Below are positions 1-5,168 of a stretch of DNA of 5,806 nucleotides, piece after piece (positions within the stretch are counted from its first letter, which is position 1; every line of letters begins with the position of its first letter). Both the position numbers and the translations under genes were made by a program. The notes beneath the pieces were generated by a model. The model ran no database searches. It was given only the letters and a program-made list of their open reading frames with translations, and had not been told where the DNA came from. Location of the stretch: the NCBI GenBank assembly GCA_947463105.1, contig CANHSD010000177.1, positions 1 through 5,806 on the forward strand, read 5' to 3'. Source of the stretch: Chitinophagaceae bacterium (GTDB taxonomy: Bacteria > Bacteroidota > Bacteroidia > Chitinophagales > Chitinophagaceae).

Positions 1-70
1 CGAACAGAGCAGTTAAGCCCCTCATGGCCGATGGTACTGGGATTCGTCCCGGGAGAGTAGGTAGGTGCCA
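1..70 (+). rRNA. rrf: 5S ribosomal RNA, 3' part (5' end outside window)
   Basis: The first 70 bases match the conserved second half of bacterial 5S rRNA. CGAAC, then AGTTAAGCCC, then GCCGATGGTACTG, then a GGGA-TTCG-TCCC hairpin (39-50), then GAGAGTAGG and a closing TGCCA appear in the expected order. About 40 bases of the 5' side are missing. The 3' end is set near base 70 from the usual terminal GCCA and could be off by a couple of bases, because the partner strand of the terminal helix lies outside the window. A strong terminator follows at once, so this is the last gene of an rRNA operon. Confidence 0.93.
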
Positions 71-79
71 TATTTATTG

Positions 80-110
80 AGCCCTGATCGAAAGATCAGG
101 GCTTTTTTTT
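80..110 (+). terminator. Intrinsic terminator of the rRNA operon
   Basis: A perfect 10-bp stem (80-89 with 94-103) closes on a GAAA tetraloop (90-93) and runs into eight T residues (103-110). It starts about ten bases after the 5S rRNA. There is no matching A tract on the left, so it acts rightward only. It should insulate cmk from rRNA transcription. Confidence 0.93.
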
Positions 111-141
111 GCCCAAAAATTAAGAGGAGTGTATAAGTTTA

Positions 142-160
142 CATAATGATAAGCATTATT
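142..160. promoter_or_regulatory. Fur-box-like palindrome upstream of cmk
   Basis: The 19 bases CATAATGATAAGCATTATT match the classical Fur box consensus GATAATGATAATCATTATC at 16 of 19 positions by direct comparison. The differences are the two end bases and one central base. The core is a perfect inverted repeat, ATAATG (143-148) and CATTAT (154-159). It lies 45 bases before the cmk start and just upstream of a candidate -7 element, a position where a regulator could bind. The consensus comes from enterobacteria. Bacteroidota Fur sites may differ, and AT-rich spacers can produce such palindromes by chance, so binding is an inference. Confidence 0.4.
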
Positions 161-165
161 CATGC

Positions 166-194
166 CTGTTTCTCCTTAATATAATTCAATTTTG
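166..194 (+). promoter_or_regulatory. Candidate cmk promoter (Bacteroidota type)
   Basis: CAATTTTG at 187-194 matches the Bacteroidota -7 element TAnnTTTG at seven of eight positions. It ends 11 bases before the cmk ATG and would give a very short leader. The -33 partner is weak: only CTG at 166-168, 18 bases upstream. The same 11-mer, ATTCAATTTTG, occurs before the GH13 gene at 2184-2194. Confidence 0.35.
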
Positions 195-205
195 CAGTTT
201 ATAAC

Positions 206-886
206 ATGAAGAAGATCAATATAGCCATAGATGGTTGGTCATCCTGCGGGAAAAGCACCATGGCCAGGCAACTTGCAAAAGAGCTGAATTATATATTTAT
301 TGATTCTGGTGCCATGTACAGGGCCATTGCCCTTTATTTTATACAACATAGGATCGACCTGCATGATCATCATGCTATTGAACAAGCTTTGGAGAATATC
401 ACGCTATCATTCCAAAAGAATATCCACACAGGCAGCAATGAAATTTGGATGAATGGTGAAAATGTTGATCAGCGAATCCGGGAAATGGAAGTAGCCAGCA
501 AGGTGAGTGACGTGGCCGCCATAAAGGCAGTTAGGGGTTTTGCAGTTGCTCAACAGCAATTGATGGGCAAGGATAAAGGTGTAGTCATGGATGGAAGAGA
601 TATTGGTACCACTGTTTTTCCTGAAGCGGAATTGAAAATATTCATGACAGCAAATGTAGATGTTCGGGTAGAAAGGCGGTTCAAGGAACTCAGCGCCATA
701 CATCCTTCCATTGCTTTGGCGGAAGTCAAAGCAAACCTACAGTCAAGGGATCACTTGGACTCAACAAGGGAGGTTTCTCCGTTGAAGAAAGCAGAAGATG
801 CACTTGTTTTGGACAACAGTGAACTTACGCCAGAAGAACAATTCTCCATGGCACTCCGATGGGCCAACGAAAAGATCAATGCCTGA
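206..886 (+). CDS. cmk: Cytidylate kinase
   Basis: Cytidylate kinase is a cytoplasmic enzyme that transfers a phosphate from ATP to CMP or dCMP, recycling cytidylates for RNA, DNA and phospholipid synthesis. The 226-residue length is normal for the family. The P-loop GWSSCGKST (residues 10-18) has the Ser-Cys form common in Bacteroidota rather than the usual PAGSGKST. Other family marks are DSGAMYRA (33-40), DGRDIGT (129-135) in the substrate region, the RDHLDSTREVSPL lid region (181-193) and the LDNS near the C-terminus (202-205). The ATG at 206 puts the P-loop at the usual distance from the N-terminus. No Shine-Dalgarno is visible, as is usual in this phylum. The gene is first after the rRNA terminator and appears monocistronic. 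It converges on ispH, and the two stop codons touch. Confidence 0.97.
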   Translation: MKKINIAIDGWSSCGKSTMARQLAKELNYIFIDSGAMYRAIALYFIQHRIDLHDHHAIEQALENITLSFQKNIHTGSNEIWMNGENVDQRIREMEVASKVSDVAAIKAVRGFAVAQQQLMGKDKGVVMDGRDIGTTVFPEAELKIFMTANVDVRVERRFKELSAIHPSIALAEVKANLQSRDHLDSTREVSPLKKAEDALVLDNSELTPEEQFSMALRWANEKINA

Positions 887-888
887 TC
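870..888 (-). terminator. Possible weak leftward terminator for ispH inside the cmk 3' end
   Basis: In the leftward RNA a 5-bp stem (GATCA/TGATC, 888-884 with 878-874) closes on a 5-base loop and is followed by four U residues (873-870). It starts within the ispH stop codon and lies in the last codons of cmk. The stem is short for an intrinsic terminator. It is listed because no better candidate is visible at this convergent junction. Confidence 0.2.
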
Positions 889-2110
889 AGTTCCAGGATT
901 CCCTGATGCTTTCCATGGATGTTGCACCAGGATAAAAAGAGGAAAGTTTCTCAATCACCGCCTCAACAATCGCATCAGGGCAAGAGGCACCACTGGTGAT
1001 CAATACTTTTATTTCTTTGTCAGCAGGTATAAAATCAGTTTTGGTGTATTCTTCATGGGTTATCCAATTGAATGCCCTGATTGCTTGATCGGATAATATA
1101 TCAGCTTCTGATTGAATAAAATAGGTTGGCAGCTTGTGTTCACACAATTCCACCAGATGAGAGCTGTTGCTGCTTTTCCTGCCGCCAATTACAATGGCAA
1201 AATCAGCTTCCTGATCAAGCAAATGCCTTACTGCAGTTTGGTTATCATTGGTGGCATAACAAAGGGTATCTCTTGTGTCGGCGAAATAGTCACCTATGTT
1301 ATTGTCTGTACCATGTTTTCTGATCACCACTTGTTTGAGGTAGTCCGCTATGGCTTGTGTATCCGTAGCCAGCATGGTGGTCTGGTTCACCACACCAAAG
1401 CGCAACAAGTCTTTTTCAAGCTGAAACCCTTCGCTGTAGCGGCCTTTAAATACATCAGCGAAGCCTGATGCATCCCTTTTTCCTGCGATGAATTCACCCA
1501 ATACAATGGCCTCTTCCATGTCATTGATGACGAGTGTGGGGGTATGTGCATCACTGTGGGAAAAAGTTGCCCTGGTTTCTTCATGGGATGGCTTTCCGTG
1601 CACAACAATGCTATAGCCTTTTTTGGCTATTTGTTCTGCCCTGTTCCAAACCTTTTCTACGAAAGGACAGGTGGTATTGTATCGTTCAATCTGAATGCCG
1701 ATAGACTTCAGTTTGTCTTCAATGGCAATGGTGGTTCCAAAGGCTGGGATGATCACAATATCTTCAGCAGTCAGGGTGTCAAAAGGGATGAGGGTATTGC
1801 CTTTGGTATCCATCATGAATTGCAAACCCCTTGCAATCAGGTCATCGTTCACAAAGGGATTGTGAATCATCTCGCTCAACAGAAAAATACGTTTCTCAGG
1901 GTTTTGATCTATGGTTTCAAATGCAATTTCTATGGCATTTTCCACACCATAGCAAAATCCAAAATGCCTGGCCAGGTATATTTTCAATGGGCCAAAATCA
2001 AGCATGGTGGGCGTAAAGTCCTTTTTCAGTTTGTCTGCGTCCTTTCTTTGCTGTTTGATGGCAGCAATCAGTGGGCTCCTGTATCTTGTGGGTATTGAAA
2101 ACTGTTTCAT
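887..2110 (-). CDS. ispH: 4-hydroxy-3-methylbut-2-enyl diphosphate reductase (IspH), long form
   Basis: IspH is the last enzyme of the MEP (non-mevalonate) isoprenoid pathway. It is a [4Fe-4S] enzyme that reductively dehydrates HMBPP to IPP and DMAPP. The three cluster cysteines fit C53 (HFGFCYGVENA), C148 (NTTCPFVEKVW) and C284 (DTRDTLCYAT). Substrate-pocket motifs are H83 (MIHNPFVN), the GKPSHEET segment (172-179), VNQTTML (241-247), SSNSSHL (313-319) and SGAS (373-376). At 407 residues it is longer than the roughly 316-residue E. coli form. GKPSHEET and VNQTTML resemble the plant/cyanobacterial branch, and the N-terminus has an extra segment of about 40 residues. I chose the ATG at 2110 (MKQFSIPTRY) over an in-frame ATG at 2137, because a -7-like element lies between them. 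The gene is divergent from the GH13 gene and convergent with cmk. Confidence 0.95.
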   Translation of the reverse strand: MKQFSIPTRYRSPLIAAIKQQRKDADKLKKDFTPTMLDFGPLKIYLARHFGFCYGVENAIEIAFETIDQNPEKRIFLLSEMIHNPFVNDDLIARGLQFMMDTKGNTLIPFDTLTAEDIVIIPAFGTTIAIEDKLKSIGIQIERYNTTCPFVEKVWNRAEQIAKKGYSIVVHGKPSHEETRATFSHSDAHTPTLVINDMEEAIVLGEFIAGKRDASGFADVFKGRYSEGFQLEKDLLRFGVVNQTTMLATDTQAIADYLKQVVIRKHGTDNNIGDYFADTRDTLCYATNDNQTAVRHLLDQEADFAIVIGGRKSSNSSHLVELCEHKLPTYFIQSEADILSDQAIRAFNWITHEEYTKTDFIPADKEIKVLITSGASCPDAIVEAVIEKLSSFYPGATSMESIRESWN

Positions 2111-2120
2111 TGTTTGATTG

Positions 2121-2128
2121 CGAAGGTA
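2121..2128 (-). promoter_or_regulatory. Candidate -7 element of ispH
   Basis: Read leftward, TACCTTCG matches TAnnTTTG at seven of eight positions and ends ten bases before the ATG at 2110, almost the same spacing as at cmk. If it is used, the longer start at 2137 would lie upstream of the transcript. I see no convincing -33 TTG partner at 17-23 bases. Confidence 0.35.
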
Positions 2129-2164
2129 AGATATCATTTAACATTCTTGCCTGATAATGGTTCG

Positions 2165-2194
2165 TTGTTCGGGATGCTTCGGGATTCAATTTTG
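2165..2194 (+). promoter_or_regulatory. Candidate promoter of the GH13 gene
   Basis: A TTG (2165-2167) and CAATTTTG (2187-2194; seven of eight matches to TAnnTTTG) are separated by 19 bases, inside the normal range for Bacteroidota promoters. Transcription would start near 2200 and leave a leader of about 19 bases before the ATG at 2219. A second, closer -7-like string, TATCTTTC (2207-2214), lacks a well-spaced -33 partner. Confidence 0.45.
2168..2187. repeat. Two tandem 10-bp units in the GH13 promoter spacer
   Basis: TTCGGGAT occurs at 2168-2175 and again at 2178-2185, so the units TTCGGGATGC and TTCGGGATTC stand head to tail at 10-bp spacing, about one helical turn. They fill the space between the candidate -33 and -7 elements. 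This could be a regulator site, or just a chance short duplication. Confidence 0.4.
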
Positions 2195-2218
2195 GCGTTC
2201 ATTGCTTATCTTTCGTGA

Positions 2219-3511
2219 ATGAATTCACCCTTTCAACCTGTTGCCTGGTCTCTCAATACCAATGTTTATGAAGTGAACCTTCGCCAGTATACCAGCGAAG
2301 GCACATTGGAGGCCTTCAGGTTTCATCTTCCCAGGTTGGCGGAAATGGGCGTCGGAGTGCTTTGGTTCATGCCACTAACTCCCATCAGTGTCAAAAACAG
2401 AAAAGGAAGCATGGGCAGTTATTATGCCTGTTCAAGCTATACTTCAGTCAATCCGGAATATGGCACTATGGATGAGTTTCGGGAATTGGTGCAGGAAGCA
2501 CAGGGACTTGGCATGAAGGTCATCGTCGATTGGGTTGCCAATCATACCGGACATGATCATCACTGGACCATCGAACACCCTGAATATTATAAAAAAGATC
2601 AGCATGGGGATTTCTTTGATGCCCATGGTTGGGATGATGTGATTGACCTTGATTATGCAAATCCACATCTGAGGCAAGCCATGATTGAGAGTATGCGTCA
2701 GTGGTTGGGTGAATCTGGCATAGATGGTTTTCGTTGTGACATGGCCATGCTGACCCCAGTTGATTTTTGGATGGAAGCCAGGCTGGCCCTTGATCAATAT
2801 AGGCAGTTGTTCTGGCTTGCAGAGCTTGATCCGCTTGACAATCCTGACTATATGCAGGTTTTTGATGCGGCCTATACCTGGCGGTGGATGAATGCCGCTA
2901 CAGCGTTCAGGCATGAAGGCTCCAGGCAAATCCATCATCTGAGGTATGTATTGGGCCAATACAACGACTTGCTGCCCTCAACTGCCTGTCCTGCATGGTT
3001 TACGTCTAATCACGATGAAAACAGCTGGAATGGCACCGAATATGAGAAATACGGAGAAATGGCCATTCCCCTTGCCGTATTCTCAGCAACGTACAAAGGT
3101 ATTCCACTGATGTACAGTGGGCAAGAGATTCCCAACAGGAAGCGTCTTCAGTTTTTTGACCATGATCCACTTGAATGGACAAATTCTCCTGGCCTGCACG
3201 CGTTTTACCGTTCTATTTTGCATCTCCGGAAAAATAATGCTGCATTCACGACTGCTTCTGCTAAGGAAAATCTTGTTCATTTGCGCAACAGTGTTGATCA
3301 TCATGTATTGAGCTTCAAGCGCCACCATGATGATTCCACAGCCATCGTGCTCATTAATTTTTCCGAGTATCCTCTGCACAATATAGCAGTGGATCTTGAT
3401 GGCGCAACAGGAACCTTTGTTGAGCATTTTACATCCCTTGCCCATGAATGGAATGGGAACAACCATTATTTCCACTTGCAACCTTGGAGTTATCAGATTT
3501 GGTTGCAATAA
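2219..3511 (+). CDS. GH13 alpha-amylase-family glycoside hydrolase, cytoplasmic
   Basis: This is a retaining alpha-glucan-active enzyme of glycoside hydrolase family 13. All classical motifs are intact: region I DWVANH (104-109); region II GFRCD (170-174) with nucleophile D174; the general acid E202 in LAELD; region IV SNHDEN (263-268) with the transition-state aspartate D266; and region V near IDLDYANP (142-149). The TIM barrel spans roughly residues 12-335, and a small beta-rich C-terminal domain fills about 345-430. There is no signal peptide, no lipobox cysteine and no carbohydrate-binding module, so it probably acts in the cytoplasm on imported oligosaccharides or storage glucan. Hydrolase, transglycosidase or isomerase activity cannot be told from the sequence. 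The opening WSLNTNVYEVNLRQYT fits a start at 2219. No susC/susD-like transporter genes or other sugar genes flank it here, so it is not in a visible utilization locus. A terminator follows three bases after the stop. Confidence 0.93.
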   Translation: MNSPFQPVAWSLNTNVYEVNLRQYTSEGTLEAFRFHLPRLAEMGVGVLWFMPLTPISVKNRKGSMGSYYACSSYTSVNPEYGTMDEFRELVQEAQGLGMKVIVDWVANHTGHDHHWTIEHPEYYKKDQHGDFFDAHGWDDVIDLDYANPHLRQAMIESMRQWLGESGIDGFRCDMAMLTPVDFWMEARLALDQYRQLFWLAELDPLDNPDYMQVFDAAYTWRWMNAATAFRHEGSRQIHHLRYVLGQYNDLLPSTACPAWFTSNHDENSWNGTEYEKYGEMAIPLAVFSATYKGIPLMYSGQEIPNRKRLQFFDHDPLEWTNSPGLHAFYRSILHLRKNNAAFTTASAKENLVHLRNSVDHHVLSFKRHHDDSTAIVLINFSEYPLHNIAVDLDGATGTFVEHFTSLAHEWNGNNHYFHLQPWSYQIWLQ

Positions 3512-3543
3512 AAAAAGCGGCGGGTCTTCTGCCCCACCGCTTT
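3510..3543. terminator. Shared convergent terminator, stronger for the leftward (htrA) transcript
   Basis: A stem formed by AAAGCGG-x-GGG (3514-3524) and CCC-x-CCGCTTT (3533-3543) surrounds an 8-base loop and lies between two convergent stop codons (3511 and 3564). Leftward it runs into seven U residues (complement of 3516-3510), and the internal position 3521/3536 forms a G-U wobble. Rightward the same position is a C-A mismatch, and the tail is only TTTAATAATAAT. It therefore looks built mainly for htrA, with some action on the GH13 transcript. Confidence 0.88.
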
Positions 3544-3563
3544 AATAATAATGTTCGAGTTCG

Positions 3564-5075
3564 TTATTCAGAAATCTCTATGGGATACTGGTACACGCCA
3601 TCATAGCCAGGATAAAACCCTTCCAGCATGATGCGTTTGGGAGATCTTGCAATAGCAGTATTCAATTCCTCAACAGATTTGATTTCAGCACCATTCAATT
3701 TGAGGATAACAAAACCATCCCTCATCCTTGTTTGCTCATCAATCAGCCCTGTACTGATTTTGCTTACAACAACACCACCCTTAACCCCCAGTTCCGTGGC
3801 TTTTTTCTTGTCAAGGGTTTGCAACTCGGCACCGAGTTTATCGGTAACCATGGTCTTCACAATGTCAAAGCTGCCAGACTTATTTTTCAAAGAAACAGTA
3901 GTTGTATATGATTTTCCGTCCCTGAGGTATTGAACAGTAATCTTGTCTCCTGGTTTGTAGCCAGCAACTTGTTCCACCATCTCACTGCCGGATGTCACCT
4001 TGATGCCATTGATCTTGGTGATATAGTCGCCAGTCTTGAGTCCGCTTGCAGACATGGCGCCATCTTTTGTTACGTCCATCACGAGCACTCCCAGTCCCTC
4101 TTTGTAGTTCTGTTTTGTTTTCTCAGATTCTGGTGCATTTTCAGGCAGGTAGCTGATGCCAAGGTATGCACGTTGAACAGTACCATATTGAAGGAGGTCG
4201 TTGATGATTTTCTTGACGATGTTGACTGGGATGGCATAAGAGTAGCCTGCATAAGCGCCAGTAGGAGAAGCGATCGCAGAAACGATACCCACCAGTTCAC
4301 CATTGGGACCAACCAGCGCGCCTCCTGAATTGCCCTGGTTCACCGCAGCATCCGTTTGGATGAATGATTCAATAGGGGAATTGCTTTTGCGGGAATTGAG
4401 ACCAAGTGATCTTGCCTTGGCGCTCACAATGCCTGCAGTGACAGTGGTTTCAAGGTTGAGTGGATAGCCAACTGCCAATACCCATTGACCGAGTTTCAGG
4501 TTATCAGAATTGCCATAAAGAAGGAAATTCAAGCCTTTCTCTTCAATCTTGATCAAGGCAAGATCGCTGCTGGGATCGGTGCCCATCAATTTTGCCTTGT
4601 ATTGTTTTTTGTTGTTCAGGGTAACTGTTATTTCATTGGCTTCCTCAATCACGTGGTTATTGGTTACGATATACCCGTCTTCACTGATGATTACACCAGA
4701 GCCGCTGGCACGCTGGGGCATATTCCTTGTCTGTGGACCATTGAAGAAATCGTTGAACAGGTCATCTCCGAAGAAATCGCCAAATGGGCTGCTCCTCTTG
4801 GTTTTGGGCAGGTTATTGCTGGTCTGGCCGCCTCCTATGGTTGTAGTGATGTGGACCACAGCAGGCACTGCCGCCTGGGATGCAGGTTGAAAATCCACGG
4901 GCTGACCGGGCACATTGTTGTTGCTGTCAAAAAATCCTGCGTAGCTGGCAGGCAGTTTTCCACTACCTTGTTGAAGGGGGCCTTGTTTGCGGATGAATGA
5001 ATCATAACCAAACATGGCCACCGTAGAGGTTACTGCGCTAATCAGCACGACTGATAATGTCTGTTTGATGTTCAT
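3564..5075 (-). CDS. htrA: HtrA/Deg-family periplasmic serine endopeptidase with two PDZ domains
   Basis: HtrA/Deg enzymes degrade or hold misfolded proteins in the cell envelope. An N-terminal hydrophobic stretch (residues 6-23, after K4) is a signal peptide or membrane anchor. The trypsin-like domain (about 65-295) carries an intact triad: H141 in TNNHVI, D171 in SSDLALIKI and S250 in QGNSGGAL. PDZ1 spans about 303-397 and a more diverged PDZ2 about 410-500. An acidic, phenylalanine-rich segment (97-112) precedes the catalytic His, where the regulatory LA loop lies in DegP. The 503-residue length fits DegP/DegQ-like proteins. I chose the ATG at 5075 rather than the in-frame ATG at 5126: it places the basic-hydrophobic signal at the very N-terminus, has an A-rich leader, and lies downstream of a good promoter candidate that the longer ORF would overlap. 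Whether it is closer to DegP or DegQ cannot be said. Confidence 0.95.
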   Translation of the reverse strand: MNIKQTLSVVLISAVTSTVAMFGYDSFIRKQGPLQQGSGKLPASYAGFFDSNNNVPGQPVDFQPASQAAVPAVVHITTTIGGGQTSNNLPKTKRSSPFGDFFGDDLFNDFFNGPQTRNMPQRASGSGVIISEDGYIVTNNHVIEEANEITVTLNNKKQYKAKLMGTDPSSDLALIKIEEKGLNFLLYGNSDNLKLGQWVLAVGYPLNLETTVTAGIVSAKARSLGLNSRKSNSPIESFIQTDAAVNQGNSGGALVGPNGELVGIVSAIASPTGAYAGYSYAIPVNIVKKIINDLLQYGTVQRAYLGISYLPENAPESEKTKQNYKEGLGVLVMDVTKDGAMSASGLKTGDYITKINGIKVTSGSEMVEQVAGYKPGDKITVQYLRDGKSYTTTVSLKNKSGSFDIVKTMVTDKLGAELQTLDKKKATELGVKGGVVVSKISTGLIDEQTRMRDGFVILKLNGAEIKSVEELNTAIARSPKRIMLEGFYPGYDGVYQYPIEISE

Positions 5076-5100
5076 GGTTGAATTTTTATGTTTAGAGATA

Positions 5101-5135
5101 CAAAATCTATGCCTGATCAACTGCAATTAAGCAAA
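5101..5135 (-). promoter_or_regulatory. Candidate htrA promoter
   Basis: Read leftward, TTTG (5135-5132) is followed 22 bases later by TAGATTTTG (5109-5101), close to the Bacteroidota -33/-7 pair with one extra base inside the -7 element. Transcription would begin near 5095, about 20 bases before the ATG at 5075. The leader CATAAAAATTCAACC is A-rich, as is typical where no Shine-Dalgarno is used. Confidence 0.45.
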
Positions 5136-5137
5136 CA

Positions 5138-5154
5138 TGACTGAATTTCAGTCA
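5138..5154. promoter_or_regulatory. Perfect 17-base palindrome upstream of htrA, operator-like
   Basis: TGACTGAATTTCAGTCA has perfect 8-bp arms (5138-5145 and 5147-5154) around one central T. It ends two bases before the -33 element of the candidate htrA promoter. The one-base centre and the lack of a following T tract argue against a terminator for the upstream acyl-CoA reductase gene. A binding site for a dimeric regulator is the better reading. The regulator is unknown. Confidence 0.5.
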
Positions 5155-5168
5155 ACCTGTCATCCTAT

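Noticed and set aside
146..184. 12-codon ATG frame in the 5S-cmk spacer, a possible leader peptide
   Set aside because: It is very short, has no run of regulatory codons and no attenuator hairpin after it, and lies upstream of the likely transcription start.
894..905. CAGG-ATTC-CCTG hairpin just after the cmk stop as a rightward terminator
   Set aside because: Only four base pairs and no T tract follow it.
1544..2098. 184-codon open frame on the + strand opposite ispH
   Set aside because: It lies wholly antisense to a gene with intact catalytic motifs, its translation is rich in Cys, Phe and Trp with no recognisable domain, and no promoter is evident. It is a shadow of ispH.
2444..2959. 171-codon open frame on the - strand opposite the GH13 gene
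   Set aside because: It is antisense to the catalytic barrel of GH13, with no recognisable domain and no start context.
4485..5000. 171-codon open frame on the + strand opposite htrA
   Set aside because: It is antisense to the protease domain and shows no family motif. Its composition is explained by the htrA codons on the other strand.
5076..5126. N-terminal extension of htrA to the ATG at 5126
   Set aside because: The extra 17 residues (MQLIRHRFCISKHKNST) would bury the signal sequence, and they overlap the -7 element of the candidate promoter.
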